Notes: generated by a model not told the origin, from the sequence alone. A stretch of DNA of 64,000 bases from Casp-actino8 sp964614655 (GCA_964614655.1 CAZTPF010000006.1:33121-97120); one strand, 5' to 3'. Positions 8,469 through 17,517 are shown, counted from the stretch's first letter. A program made the numbers and translations.

Positions 8469-9449
8469 ATGAGAATTTCCCCCGAGGTCCAGTTCGACCT
8501 GCACCGTCGCATGGTCCGCATCAGACTCTTCGAAGAGGCGGCCGGCCGTCTCGCCGAGGCCGCCAAACTCCCCGGTTTTCTTCATCTGTACGTCGGCGAG
8601 GAGGCCGTCGCCGCGGGTGTGTGTGCAGCCCTCAACGACGACGACCACATCACGTCGACCCATCGCGGTCACGGCCATCTGGTCGCCAAAGGTGGAGACC
8701 TGAACCGCATGATGGCCGAACTCATGGGCAAGGCCACCGGCTACTGCAAGGGCAAGGGTGGCTCGATGCACATCAGCGATCTGTCCCTCGGCATGCTCGG
8801 TGCCAACGGCATCGTGGGAGCCGGTTCTCCGATTGCTGTCGGGGCGGCCTTCGCCAACCGCTACCGCAAGAAGGGTCAGGTCGCCGTGGCCTTCTTCGGT
8901 GACGGCGCGACGAACATCGGGGCGTTCCACGAAGCCGCCAACATGGCATGTGCCCTCCACCTCCCGATCGTGTTCGCCTGCGAGAACAACGAGTACGGCG
9001 AATTCACTCCTCGCGATCAGACGATGGCGATCACCGACATCGTCGATCGGGCGGCCGGCTACGGAATGCCCGGCGTCATCGTCGACGGGATGGATGCCGT
9101 TGCGGTCCACGAGGCGGCGCTCGAGGCGGTCGAACGGGCTCGCACCGGAGGCGGCCCCTCGCTGATCGAGGCCAAGACCTACCGCTTCTACAACCACCAC
9201 GGCGTCCAGAACCTCGGCCTGAAGTATCGGTCCGACGACGAGGTGGCGCAGTGGAAGGAGCGCGATCCGATCTTCACTCTCGAAGATCGAATGATCGAGA
9301 ACAAGGTGGCCACCCGTCAGCAATTCGACGACATCTGGGCCGACTGGCGGGCGGCGATCGATCGGGCGATCCAATTCGCCGAAGAGAGTCCACTTCCGAC
9401 ACCCGATCAGGTCCTGGTCGACGTCTACACGACAGGAGGCAACCGGTGA
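8469..9449 (+). CDS. acoA: Thiamine-diphosphate-dependent dehydrogenase E1 alpha subunit (acetoin dehydrogenase AcoA-like)
   Basis: A 326-residue E1 alpha subunit. The thiamine-diphosphate motif reads GDGATNIGAFHEAANM and ends in ENNEYGE. The substrate-channel stretch THRGHGHLVAKGG and the GYCKGKGGSMH motif match pyruvate/acetoin dehydrogenase E1 alpha proteins. ATG 8469 follows a GAGGA ribosome-binding site. Its stop overlaps the GTG of the E1 beta gene. With E1 beta, AcoX and E2 downstream it forms an acetoin-dehydrogenase-type complex, though a longer diketone or 2-oxoacid is possible given the neighbours. Confidence 0.9.
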   Translation: MRISPEVQFDLHRRMVRIRLFEEAAGRLAEAAKLPGFLHLYVGEEAVAAGVCAALNDDDHITSTHRGHGHLVAKGGDLNRMMAELMGKATGYCKGKGGSMHISDLSLGMLGANGIVGAGSPIAVGAAFANRYRKKGQVAVAFFGDGATNIGAFHEAANMACALHLPIVFACENNEYGEFTPRDQTMAITDIVDRAAGYGMPGVIVDGMDAVAVHEAALEAVERARTGGGPSLIEAKTYRFYNHHGVQNLGLKYRSDDEVAQWKERDPIFTLEDRMIENKVATRQQFDDIWADWRAAIDRAIQFAEESPLPTPDQVLVDVYTTGGNR

Positions 9450-10447
9450 GCGACGAACGCAAACTCCCCTACGTCATGGCGTTCAACGAGGCCGTGAGCC
9501 AGGCCATGGAAGCTGATCCCGACGTGTTCTGCGCCGGTGAGGACATCGGCGCTTTCGGAGGCGTCTTCGGCACCTTCAGCGGACTCCAGGCCAAGTTCGG
9601 CGCCGATCGCGTCGTCGACACCCCGATCAGCGAGCAGGCGATCGTCGGACTCGGAGTCGGGGCCGCCGCCACCGGATTGCGTCCGGTCGTCGACCTCATG
9701 TTCATGGACTTCATCTGCGTCGCCATGGATCAGATCGTGAACCAGGCCGCCAAGTTGAAGTACATGTTCGGCGGAGAGGCCACTTTGCCCCTCACGATCA
9801 CGACCGCAGGAGGCGGCGGTCTCTCGGCGGCCGCCCAGCACAGCCAGTCGCTCGAGGCGATTCTGTGCCACATCCCGGGACTGAAAGTCGTCTATCCATC
9901 GACCCCGTACGACATGAAGGGTCTCATGATGGCATGCATCCAAGAGGACAATCCGACGGTGATGGTCAAGCACAAACGACTGCTCGGCATGAGCGGACAC
10001 GTTCCGGCCGAGCCGTATTCGATTCCTCTCGGTACGGCCAACGTCGTGCGACCCGGTCGTGACGTCACCATCGTGGCCTACGGACGCATGGTGCACGAGT
10101 CGGTGGCCGCCGCCGAGAAGTTGGCCGCCGACGGCATCGAATGCGAAGTGATCGACCCGCGCACTCTGCAACCACTCGACACCGACACCATCGTCGCCTC
10201 GGCGCGCCGCACCAACCGCGTGCTCGTCGTGCACGAAGCGGTGCGCTTCGGCGGACTGGGCGCCGAGATCGCCGCTCAGATCCAGGAAGCCGCCTTCGAC
10301 CATCTCGACGCGCCGGTCGGCCGCATCGGTGCGCCGTTCTCGCCCGTCCCGTTCTCACCTGCCCTCGAACAGCACTACATCCCGTCGAGCGCGACGATCG
10401 AAGCCGGAGTGCGAGAGGCGATGTTCCGGAGCAAGGTCGGAGCCTGA
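9446..10447 (+). CDS. acoB: Dehydrogenase E1 beta subunit (acetoin dehydrogenase AcoB-like)
   Basis: A 333-residue transketolase-like E1 beta protein that pairs with E1 alpha. Motifs are FCAGEDIGAFGG, DTPISEQAIVGLGVGAA and the C-terminal DPRTLQPLDTDTI followed by VVHEAVRFGGLGAEI. The GTG start at 9446 overlaps the E1 alpha stop (GTGA) and AGGAGG lies 8 bases upstream, which decides the start. The pair should decarboxylate or cleave a 2-oxo substrate and pass the acyl group to the lipoyl E2. Confidence 0.9.
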   Translation: MSDERKLPYVMAFNEAVSQAMEADPDVFCAGEDIGAFGGVFGTFSGLQAKFGADRVVDTPISEQAIVGLGVGAAATGLRPVVDLMFMDFICVAMDQIVNQAAKLKYMFGGEATLPLTITTAGGGGLSAAAQHSQSLEAILCHIPGLKVVYPSTPYDMKGLMMACIQEDNPTVMVKHKRLLGMSGHVPAEPYSIPLGTANVVRPGRDVTIVAYGRMVHESVAAAEKLAADGIECEVIDPRTLQPLDTDTIVASARRTNRVLVVHEAVRFGGLGAEIAAQIQEAAFDHLDAPVGRIGAPFSPVPFSPALEQHYIPSSATIEAGVREAMFRSKVGA

Positions 10448-10454
10448 CCCTTCC

Positions 10455-11471
10455 GTGTCGACTGTCGGGATCATCGTCAACCCGAATGCGGGCAAGGACA
10501 TCCGCCGTCTGGTCACTCCGGCGACGCACACGTCCGACGCGACCAAGGTCGGCATCGTTCGTCGGGCCATCGTGGCCGCCACCGAATCGGGTGCCGAGCG
10601 CATCCTCTTGGCACCCGATCGTCATCGCCTCGCCGAACGAGCGGCAGCCGATCTCGACGCCCCCGTCCAGATCGTCGACGAATCCGTCACCGGTTCGCGA
10701 TTCGACACCATCGCGGCCGCCCGTAGGTTCTGGAAGGAACAGGCCGGAGCCGTGATCGCCCTCGGAGGCGACGGAACGTCACGTGATGTCGCCCTCGGCT
10801 GGCCCGACGCCCCGTTGGTGGCCGTCTCCACCGGCACCAACAACGTCTACCCGTCGGCGATCGACGGCACGTCGGCCGGTGTCGCAGCGGCTCTGGTGGC
10901 GACCGGATCGGTGACCATCGACGAAGTGGGTCACCGCAGCAAGCGCATCCTCGTTCGAATCGACGAGGATGCGTCGTCGGTCGACGACGTGGCCTTGGTC
11001 GACCTGGCTTTCGTCGACACCGACTTCATCGGCGCGCGAGCAGTGCGCGATCCGCACACGGTCACGCGCGTCGTCGCCGTGATCGCCACTCCGACCTCGA
11101 CCGGTCTCTCGAGTATCGCCGGTCGCCTGCACCCCATCGACCGCAACGGTCCGGGCGGAGTCCTCGTCGAACTCGGTGCCGGATCCCGATCGATTCGCGT
11201 TCCTCTCGCACCCGGTTCGTTCACCACGATGTCGGTGGCCGGAGTCGAACCTCTCTCCGACGGCGACGAACTCGTGTTCACCGGACGGACGATTCTGGCG
11301 TTCGACGGAGAGCGTGATCGTACGGTGAGCGAGACCGGACGCGTCACCGTTCGTATCGACTCCGGTGGACCGATCCTGATCGACGTCGACCGCACACTTC
11401 AGCTTGCGGCTCAGCGCCGACTCTTCGACAGCACCACCGAAAACCACCACGGAGACGTTCATGGCCACTGA
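10455..11471 (+). CDS. acoX: AcoX-like protein, ATP-NAD kinase superfamily
   Basis: A 338-residue protein with the GGDGT motif of NAD and diacylglycerol kinases (VIALGGDGTSRDVAL), plus VGIIVNPNAGKDIRRL at the N-terminus and a conserved STGTNNVYP loop. This matches AcoX, which travels with acetoin dehydrogenase operons. AcoX is not needed for the in-vitro reaction and its exact job is unsettled. It starts at GTG 10455, 7 bp after E1 beta, and its last 11 bp overlap the E2 gene. Its presence favours an Aco-type complex over a pyruvate dehydrogenase. Confidence 0.85.
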   Translation: MSTVGIIVNPNAGKDIRRLVTPATHTSDATKVGIVRRAIVAATESGAERILLAPDRHRLAERAAADLDAPVQIVDESVTGSRFDTIAAARRFWKEQAGAVIALGGDGTSRDVALGWPDAPLVAVSTGTNNVYPSAIDGTSAGVAAALVATGSVTIDEVGHRSKRILVRIDEDASSVDDVALVDLAFVDTDFIGARAVRDPHTVTRVVAVIATPTSTGLSSIAGRLHPIDRNGPGGVLVELGAGSRSIRVPLAPGSFTTMSVAGVEPLSDGDELVFTGRTILAFDGERDRTVSETGRVTVRIDSGGPILIDVDRTLQLAAQRRLFDSTTENHHGDVHGH

Positions 11472-12879
11472 ATTCCTGATGCCCAAACTCGGCCTGACCA
11501 TGGAGGAAGGCACGATTCTCGAGTGGTTGGTCGACGAGGGTTCGAACGTCGAACCCGGAACGCCCGTTCTGCGAATCGAAACCGACAAGGTCGAGAGCGA
11601 CGTCGAGGCCGTTGCCACCGGAAAGCTGCATCGTCTGGCCGACGTCGGTTCGACTCATGTCTGCGGAGCAGTGATCGCTCTCCTCCTGGCCGAAGGTGAA
11701 GCGCCGCCCGCCACCGCGACGTCAGCCACTCCATCGACGCCTGCCGTCACCGCTCCCGCCGTATCGACCCCGTCACCGGCCGAGGCCCGAAGCGTTTCGA
11801 CGTCGACGTCGTCCGACGGACGACTCCTTGCGTCCCCGAACGCTCGCCGTGTGGCCGCCGAACTCGGTGTCGATCTGGGCTCGGTCGTCGGCACGGGTCC
11901 TGGTGGCCGCATCGTGTCCGAGGATGTCGAAGAAGCGGCGTCATCCCCGCGCCCCGCCCGACAGAGCACCGCCCCACGTCCCGCACAAGCCCCGGTGCGA
12001 CCAGCGGGAGGCTCGTCGATCCTGGCCACGGCAGCGGCCCGTCAACTGGCCGATCTGCTCGGAATCGACATCGGAGCGGTCGCTCCCGACGACGACGGGC
12101 GAGTCTCACGCGACGGGGTCGCCTCCCACGTCCGCCAACTCCTGGCCGCTCCCCGTTCGGCCACGACAGGTGAGTCGGCCTCGCTCCCGCCGGCCGCCCA
12201 GACTCCGACCTCGACGAAGCGAATGAGCGGCATGCGCGGAACGATCGCCAAGCGCATGCACTCGTCCCTGCAGCAGATGGCCCAGTTGACGTTGACAATG
12301 GATGCGACGATGGACGCGGTCGTCGCCGACCGCGAATCCCGCAAGGGAAACGAGACGGTTCCCGGGTTCACCGACTACGTCATCGCCGCCTGCGCGCGTG
12401 CACTTCGAGAACACGCGATCGTCAACTCCCAGGTGACCGACGACGGCATCGCACTGCTACCCGATGTCCATGTCGGTATGGCCGTCGCGCTCGACGAAGG
12501 GCTCGTCGTCCCGGTGGTACGCCATGCCGATCGTCTCGACCTCGAATCTCTCGCCGTCGAGACCAAACGCCTGGCGTCGGCCGCGCGATCGGGCTCGCTC
12601 GCGCTCGCCGACCTCGAGGGCGGGACCTTCTCGGTGAGTGCGCTTGGCATGTTCGGAGTCGACGCATTCACCCCGGTGATCAATCCTCCGAACACCGCCA
12701 TCATGGGAGTCGGCCGTCTTCGCGACGACGTCGTACTCGACGGCAAGAAGGTCTCCACGCAAACGCGCCTGACGCTCAGCCTCACCTGGGATCACCGGGT
12801 CTTCGACGGCGCACCGGCCGCACAGTTCGCCCAGACCGTCTGCCGCCTCCTCGCCTCCCCCTCCGAACTCGACACCTGA
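11461..12879 (+). CDS. acoC: Dihydrolipoamide acyltransferase E2 with two subunit-binding domains (AcoC-like)
   Basis: A 472-residue E2. Residues 1-77 are a lipoyl domain with the lipoylated lysine at K43 (RIETDKVESD). An Ala/Pro/Thr linker follows, then a peripheral subunit-binding domain at about 121-158 (LLASPNARRVAAELGVDL). A second, more degenerate one lies at about 187-224 (ILATAAARQLADLLGIDI), which is unusual because most E2 proteins carry one. The catalytic domain ends with DHRVFDG (H445, D449). It accepts the acyl group from E1 and transfers it to CoA. No E3 gene is in the window, so E3 is presumably shared. Confidence 0.92.
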   Translation: MATEFLMPKLGLTMEEGTILEWLVDEGSNVEPGTPVLRIETDKVESDVEAVATGKLHRLADVGSTHVCGAVIALLLAEGEAPPATATSATPSTPAVTAPAVSTPSPAEARSVSTSTSSDGRLLASPNARRVAAELGVDLGSVVGTGPGGRIVSEDVEEAASSPRPARQSTAPRPAQAPVRPAGGSSILATAAARQLADLLGIDIGAVAPDDDGRVSRDGVASHVRQLLAAPRSATTGESASLPPAAQTPTSTKRMSGMRGTIAKRMHSSLQQMAQLTLTMDATMDAVVADRESRKGNETVPGFTDYVIAACARALREHAIVNSQVTDDGIALLPDVHVGMAVALDEGLVVPVVRHADRLDLESLAVETKRLASAARSGSLALADLEGGTFSVSALGMFGVDAFTPVINPPNTAIMGVGRLRDDVVLDGKKVSTQTRLTLSLTWDHRVFDGAPAAQFAQTVCRLLASPSELDT

Positions 12880-12932
12880 CCAGAACACCAGTTGGGAGGA
12901 ACGGGAATCGGAGTCGGCAGTGGGGGCAGCAG

Positions 12933-13844
12933 CTAGCCGCGAGCCGCCTCCACGACCGGCAGAAAACGGTCGAGCAGCGCGATCCAGTCGGCGGGGCTCT
13001 CGATTCCGTCCCAGAAGTTGTGCTCCAGAGTGAGTTCTACGTAGCCGTTGTCGCGCGCGGCGATCGCATCGGCGATCAATCTCTCCATGGTCGTCACCTC
13101 GTCCTGCCGCGGCGTGAGCGGGGGTTGCACGAATGAACGACTGAACACCTGGATCGGTGCTCGGCCCGCGTCTCTCATCGAGTTCATCTGCTCGACCATC
13201 GCCGACACCTTCGACGGCTTCAGTCCGGCCGGATTCCACGCATCGAACCACTTGGCGGTTCGAGCCAAACCATCGGACGACCACATGCCGGAGAGCAGAA
13301 GGGGATGCGGACGCTGTACCGGCTTCGGGTCGACGTACGACGGAGGAATCGAGAAGTGCTCGCTCTCGTACGCCACGGGGTCGTCACCCCAACAGGCGAG
13401 CAGAGCGGGTACGAAGTCGTCCATTCGCCGCCCGCGAGTCGTGACCTCGGTTCCCGACGCCGCATGCTCCTCGGCGCTCCAACCGACGCCGAGGCCGACG
13501 ACCAGACGCCCGGCCGACATCTGATCGATCGTCGCGGTCCGCTGAGCGAGTTGCACTGGCCAATGGTTGCCGGCCACGAGAATGCTGGTTCCGAGGCGTA
13601 CACGCGACGTCACCGCCGACACGTAAGCCAACGTCTCGAGAGGCGCGTACACCGACTGGTATTGAGTCGGTGGCATGACGCCCGGGCCGCCGTATCCCCG
13701 CGACGGAGTCAGCGGATACATGAAATGATCCTGAACCCAGAGCCCCGAATAGCCCAGTTCCTCGGCCTTGACCGCGAAGTCGCGCACCACCTCGGCCGTG
13801 ACGTGTTGTCCGAGCTGCGGAAGGCAGATCCCGACGCCGGTCAC
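12933..13844 (-). CDS. LLM-class flavin/F420-dependent oxidoreductase
   Basis: A 303-residue luciferase-like monooxygenase-fold protein. It has the TIM-barrel signatures ELGYSGLWVQDHF, RVRLGTSILVAGNHWPVQLAQ and GRLVVGLGVGWSAEEHAA. Many actinobacterial members use coenzyme F420 rather than FMN; sequence alone does not settle which. It starts at GTG 13844, overlapping the stop of the upstream Rieske-like gene (GTGA), and ends a five-gene leftward operon. It could be a monooxygenase or an F420-dependent reductase or dehydrogenase. Confidence 0.88.
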   Translation of the reverse strand: MTGVGICLPQLGQHVTAEVVRDFAVKAEELGYSGLWVQDHFMYPLTPSRGYGGPGVMPPTQYQSVYAPLETLAYVSAVTSRVRLGTSILVAGNHWPVQLAQRTATIDQMSAGRLVVGLGVGWSAEEHAASGTEVTTRGRRMDDFVPALLACWGDDPVAYESEHFSIPPSYVDPKPVQRPHPLLLSGMWSSDGLARTAKWFDAWNPAGLKPSKVSAMVEQMNSMRDAGRAPIQVFSRSFVQPPLTPRQDEVTTMERLIADAIAARDNGYVELTLEHNFWDGIESPADWIALLDRFLPVVEAARG

Positions 13845-14336
13845 GACGTGGCCTCAGGCCATTCGTTGACCAGACGACCGGCGTCGACTCCGCGGCGAAA
13901 GAGATCGGTCAACTGGTCGTCGGACGTCGCGAGAATGGCGTCGATCCATCCGTGCACGTACTGCGCGCCGCCTTCGTTGCGCCCGAACACGAACTCCTTC
14001 TTCGCGCCTGTCTTCACNNNNNNNNNNNNNNNNNNNNNNNNNNNNNNNNNNNNNNNNNNNNNNNNNNNNNNNNNNNNNNNNNNNNNNNNNNNNNNNNNNN
14101 NNNNNNNNNNNNNNNNNTTCGATCGCCTTGTACGAATTCGGTTCGGCGATTTCGGCCGAGGTGGCGATCAACAACGGGACTCGTTTGAACACGAGATCGA
14201 CTTCTCGACGCCAACGTTCCGGATCGAAGTAGTTGGTCGCCGGGATGGTCGTGACACCCTCGGTCAGATCGGTCGTTCCGGCCTTGTTGTGGGCAATGGT
14301 CCGCTCGGCCATTGCGATCAGTTTCTCCCGACTCAT
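13841..14336 (-). CDS. Rieske-type ring-hydroxylating oxygenase, interrupted by the assembly gap
   Basis: Two coding ends flank the gap. The N-terminal 73 residues (14336-14118) contain TNYFDPERWRREVDLVFKRV and LLIATSAEIAEPNSYKAIE, typical of the stretch before a Rieske domain. The last 58 residues (14017-13841, with VFGRNEGGAQYVHGWIDAIL) end at a TGA overlapping the next gene. The visible parts total 131 residues against some 380-450 in the family, so roughly 250 or more residues, including all metal ligands, are missing. The 100-N filler shifts the frame. GGAGGGG precedes the ATG. That both ends belong to one gene is inferred. Confidence 0.65.
14018..14117. other. Assembly gap (100 N)
   Basis: Exactly 100 undetermined bases. 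Round length and the frame break of the surrounding oxygenase gene show it is a placeholder of unknown true size, not a measured gap. Confidence 0.98.
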
Positions 14337-14375
14337 CGCACCCCTCCGATGTCGCTCACCAGACTGTAGGGCAGG

Positions 14376-15275
14376 TCAGTCGTTTTGCAGCAGATGCACG
14401 AGGCTGCTGGTGTCCCAGCGCCGTCCACCACGGGCCACGACCTGGGCGTAGAACTGATCGACCAAGGCCGTCATGGGCAGACGCGCGCCATTGCGATTCG
14501 CCTCCTCGAGACAGATCGCCAGATCCTTGCGCATCCACTCGGCGGCGAATCCGAACTCGAATTCACCTCGGGCCATGGTCGCGGCCCGATTGTCCATCTG
14601 CCAGCTCTGCGCCGCACCCTTGCCGATCACGTCGACGACTCGATCGACGTCGAGTCCGGCTCGCTGGGCGAAGTTGACCGCTTCCGACAGGCCTTGGACG
14701 ATCCCGGCGATGCAGATCTGATTGACCATCTTGGTGAGCTGACCCGAGCCGGCCGCACCCAGACATTCACAGGCTCGCGCGTACGGCGCAACAGCCAGTC
14801 GCGCGCGCTCGAAGACCGACTCGTCGTCGGATCCGCACATCACGGTGAGGGCGCCCTTTTCGGCACCGGCCTGTCCACCCGACACCGGGGCGTCGACGAA
14901 ACCGACTCCGGCCTCGGCGCAGGCTTCGGCCAACTCGCGAGCGACTCGAGCCGAGGCGGTGGTGTGATCGATCAACACCGAACCAGGTGTCATACCGGCG
15001 AGGGCGCCGGTCGGACCCAGCGCCACTTCTCGCACGTCGTCGTCGTTTCCGACGCACATCATGACGAACTCGGCTCCTTCGACCGCTTCGACGGGCGTCG
15101 GCGAAGCTCGCCCACCGTGTTCGGCGACCCAAGCCAGCGCTTTGGCCGCCGTGCGGTTGTAGACGGTGATCGAGCGTCCGGACCGGGCGAGATGACCAGC
15201 CATCGGAGCTCCCATCACCCCGAGGCCGAGAAATGCGACCGAACCCTCGACGAGGCGTGGCGAAGCAGAAGTCAT
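14376..15275 (-). CDS. 3-hydroxyisobutyrate dehydrogenase-family NAD(P)-dependent beta-hydroxyacid dehydrogenase
   Basis: A 299-residue beta-hydroxyacid dehydrogenase. It has the Rossmann motif FLGLGVMGAPMAGHLARSG, the substrate-binding DAPVSGGQAGAEKGALTVM and the catalytic lysine segment GQLTKMVNQ. Length and motif order are normal. It lies 13 bp after an upstream SDR gene and 39 bp before the Rieske-like gene. It could oxidise a 3-hydroxy acid or reduce a semialdehyde; some family members are imine reductases, which would fit an amine pathway. That choice is open. Confidence 0.88.
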   Translation of the reverse strand: MTSASPRLVEGSVAFLGLGVMGAPMAGHLARSGRSITVYNRTAAKALAWVAEHGGRASPTPVEAVEGAEFVMMCVGNDDDVREVALGPTGALAGMTPGSVLIDHTTASARVARELAEACAEAGVGFVDAPVSGGQAGAEKGALTVMCGSDDESVFERARLAVAPYARACECLGAAGSGQLTKMVNQICIAGIVQGLSEAVNFAQRAGLDVDRVVDVIGKGAAQSWQMDNRAATMARGEFEFGFAAEWMRKDLAICLEEANRNGARLPMTALVDQFYAQVVARGGRRWDTSSLVHLLQND

Positions 15276-15288
15276 GCTCTGAAGTCTG

Positions 15289-16059
15289 TCACTCGGGAGT
15301 CACGTAGGCGGCAGTGATACCCCCGTCGATCACGAGCGACTGTCCGGTCATCCAACTGCTCTCGTCGGACGCGAGGAACAGCGCCCCGTTGGCGATCTCG
15401 TGAGGTTCGCCGAAACGCCCCATGGGAATGTGCACCAGACGTCTTTCTCGCTTCGCGTCATCGCTCAAGAACTTGGCGAGGAGAGGGGTCATGATGGGTC
15501 CCGGACACAGAGCGTTGGCTCGCACACCTCGCCGTGCGTACATGACGGCGATCTCACGCGTCATGGCGAGTACCGCGCCCTTGGATGCCGTGTAGGCGAC
15601 CTGAGGAGTGGCGGCGCCCATGTGAGCCACGAAACTGGCCACGTTCACGATCGATCCACCACCTGATTCGACCATGAGTGGAAGCGCGTACCGACATCCG
15701 AGCAGAACACCCTTCACGTTGATGTCCATCGTGCGCTCATAGGTCTCGAGGGGCGTGTTCTCGGGACCGTCGTCGTCGGCCAGCATGACCCCTGCGTTGT
15801 TGTAGAGGACGTGCAGCGCGCCGAATTCTTCTCGCGCGTGCTCGACTGCCGCCGCCACCGAGTCGGGATCGGTCACGTCGCACCGAACGTAAGTCGCCTC
15901 ACCACCCGCCGAATCGACGGCGGCGATCACTTCATCGCCATCCACGACGTCGGCCACGACCACTCGCGCACCTTCGGACGCGAACAACTCGGCGGCCGTA
16001 CGACCGAGGCCGGACGCCGCGCCGGTGATGAGGGCGACCTTGCCCGACAGACGGTTCAT
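15289..16059 (-). CDS. SDR-family oxidoreductase
   Basis: A 256-residue classical SDR with TGAASGLG, NNAGVM, the YTASK active site (YxxxK) and a C-terminal GQSLVIDGG. It sits between the glutamine-synthetase-like gene (22 bp gap) and the 3-hydroxyisobutyrate-dehydrogenase-like gene (13 bp gap), all leftward, so it belongs to the same operon. Likely acts on an alcohol or ketone intermediate. Confidence 0.9.
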   Translation of the reverse strand: MNRLSGKVALITGAASGLGRTAAELFASEGARVVVADVVDGDEVIAAVDSAGGEATYVRCDVTDPDSVAAAVEHAREEFGALHVLYNNAGVMLADDDGPENTPLETYERTMDINVKGVLLGCRYALPLMVESGGGSIVNVASFVAHMGAATPQVAYTASKGAVLAMTREIAVMYARRGVRANALCPGPIMTPLLAKFLSDDAKRERRLVHIPMGRFGEPHEIANGALFLASDESSWMTGQSLVIDGGITAAYVTPE

Positions 16060-16081
16060 GGGAACTCCAATTCCTCGAGGT

Positions 16082-17455
16082 TCAGATGCGTTCGAAGTAA
16101 CGCCGAAGCTCCCAGTCGGTCACCGCTCGGTTGAACGACGCCCACTCGGTCTCGGCCGATCGAAGAATCCAGTGATGTACGTCCTCACCGAAACACTCGC
16201 GAGCCGTCTCACTCGTCCTCCAGGCCTCGATCGCATCGGGAAGATTCCACGGAATTCGTTCGACATCGCTTGCGGTGTAGCCGTTGCCCACATAGGGGTC
16301 AGTGAGTTCGAGTCGATGCCTGATCCCGTGGAGCCCACCGGCCAGATTGCCGGCGAAAGCCAGATAACTGATCGCGTCGGCGCCGGGCACGCGATTCTCC
16401 ACTCGCGTCGACGGGCCGTGACCGACTTTGCGGAAACCGAGGGTCCGATTGTCGATTCCCCAGCCCACGCCGGTGGGGGCCCACGATTCGGGCTGGAACC
16501 GCTTGTAACTGTTCACCGTCGGGGCCCAGAGCAAGGCGAACTCCCGTGCCGTGGCGATCTGACCGGCGAGGAACTGCCGGAACAACGGACTCATCCCGTT
16601 CGAGTCGGAGGGGTCGGCGAAAAGATTGGTCCGACGCGCCTCGTCCCACAGGCTCACGTGGACGTGACATGACGAACCGACATCGGCGAAAGACGGTTTG
16701 GCCATGAACGTGACCGACCTGCCGTGGCGAGCCGCTATCTCCTTGGCCGCGAACTTGTAGACGAGATTTCGATCCGCCATCTCGACCGCTTCGGCGTACG
16801 ACACGTTGATCTCGTGCTGCCCCGCCCCGGCTTCACCCTTCGAGAACTCGACCGGCACACCCGAAGCGTCGAGGGCGCGACGAAGATCCCCGATCACCAC
16901 CTCGTCCTGCGTCGTGATCTGGATGCTGTAGTCCTCGGCGAACGGAGAGTGCGTGTGCAGATCGCGATAACCCGATTCGAATGCCTGGCGATAGGACTCG
17001 CGGTACATGAAGAACTCGATCTCACTGCCGATCATCGGCACCGCTCCGACCTGTTGCGCCGCTTCCACCTGCCGCCGAAGGATCGTGCGCGGGGCCACCT
17101 CGATTTCGGCGCCGTCCGCAGTCCGGAGATCGCACACGACGAGAGCGGTCCGGTCGAGCCACGACAGAACTCGTACGGTGGACCAATCGGCTACGGCGAC
17201 CATGTCGCCGTAGCCCGTGTCGAAACTGGAGAAGCGGAAGCCCTCCTCCGGCTGGTCGTCGAGGTCGCAGGTGAGCAGATAGTCGCAGTTCTCGGTGCCG
17301 TGGTCGGCCACGTGCTCGACAAAGAAGCGCCCCGAGGTCCGCTTGCCGGCGAGACGACCGTAGCGATCGGGAAACGCCATGATGACGGTGTCGATGCGGC
17401 CCGACGAAACGAGATCACTCAACTCGTCGCGGGAGACGACGTCTCTGACGATCAT
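16082..17455 (-). CDS. Glutamine synthetase-family gamma-glutamyl ligase (non-canonical)
   Basis: A 457-residue glutamine-synthetase-fold ligase. It keeps the N-terminal beta-grasp, metal-site stretches (IGSEIEFF, GEAGAGQHEINVSY), the ATP-site KPSFADVGSSCHVHVSLW and NSYKRFQPESWAPT. It lacks the C-terminal adenylylation motif of housekeeping GlnA and ends DWELRRYFERI. This resembles GlnA3/GlnA4 and PuuA-type enzymes that gamma-glutamylate amines or polyamines, and the GS-like enzymes of aniline and isopropylamine catabolism. It heads an operon of SDR, dehydrogenase, Rieske and LLM genes, which favours an amine-catabolic role. Confidence 0.88.
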   Translation of the reverse strand: MIVRDVVSRDELSDLVSSGRIDTVIMAFPDRYGRLAGKRTSGRFFVEHVADHGTENCDYLLTCDLDDQPEEGFRFSSFDTGYGDMVAVADWSTVRVLSWLDRTALVVCDLRTADGAEIEVAPRTILRRQVEAAQQVGAVPMIGSEIEFFMYRESYRQAFESGYRDLHTHSPFAEDYSIQITTQDEVVIGDLRRALDASGVPVEFSKGEAGAGQHEINVSYAEAVEMADRNLVYKFAAKEIAARHGRSVTFMAKPSFADVGSSCHVHVSLWDEARRTNLFADPSDSNGMSPLFRQFLAGQIATAREFALLWAPTVNSYKRFQPESWAPTGVGWGIDNRTLGFRKVGHGPSTRVENRVPGADAISYLAFAGNLAGGLHGIRHRLELTDPYVGNGYTASDVERIPWNLPDAIEAWRTSETARECFGEDVHHWILRSAETEWASFNRAVTDWELRRYFERI

Positions 17456-17461
17456 GCGAGC

Positions 17462-17467
17462 ACGCTA
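17462..17467 (-). promoter_or_regulatory. -10 box of a leaderless promoter for the GS-like operon
   Basis: TAGCGT on the minus strand ends exactly 6 bases before the ATG at 17455. The same box and spacing precede ftsK, supporting a leaderless transcript that starts the five-gene operon here. Confidence 0.5.
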
Positions 17468-17517
17468 CCCAAAGGCGTGCGGTGGCGGTTCGACATCGAT
17501 CGACCACCCGGTGACGA

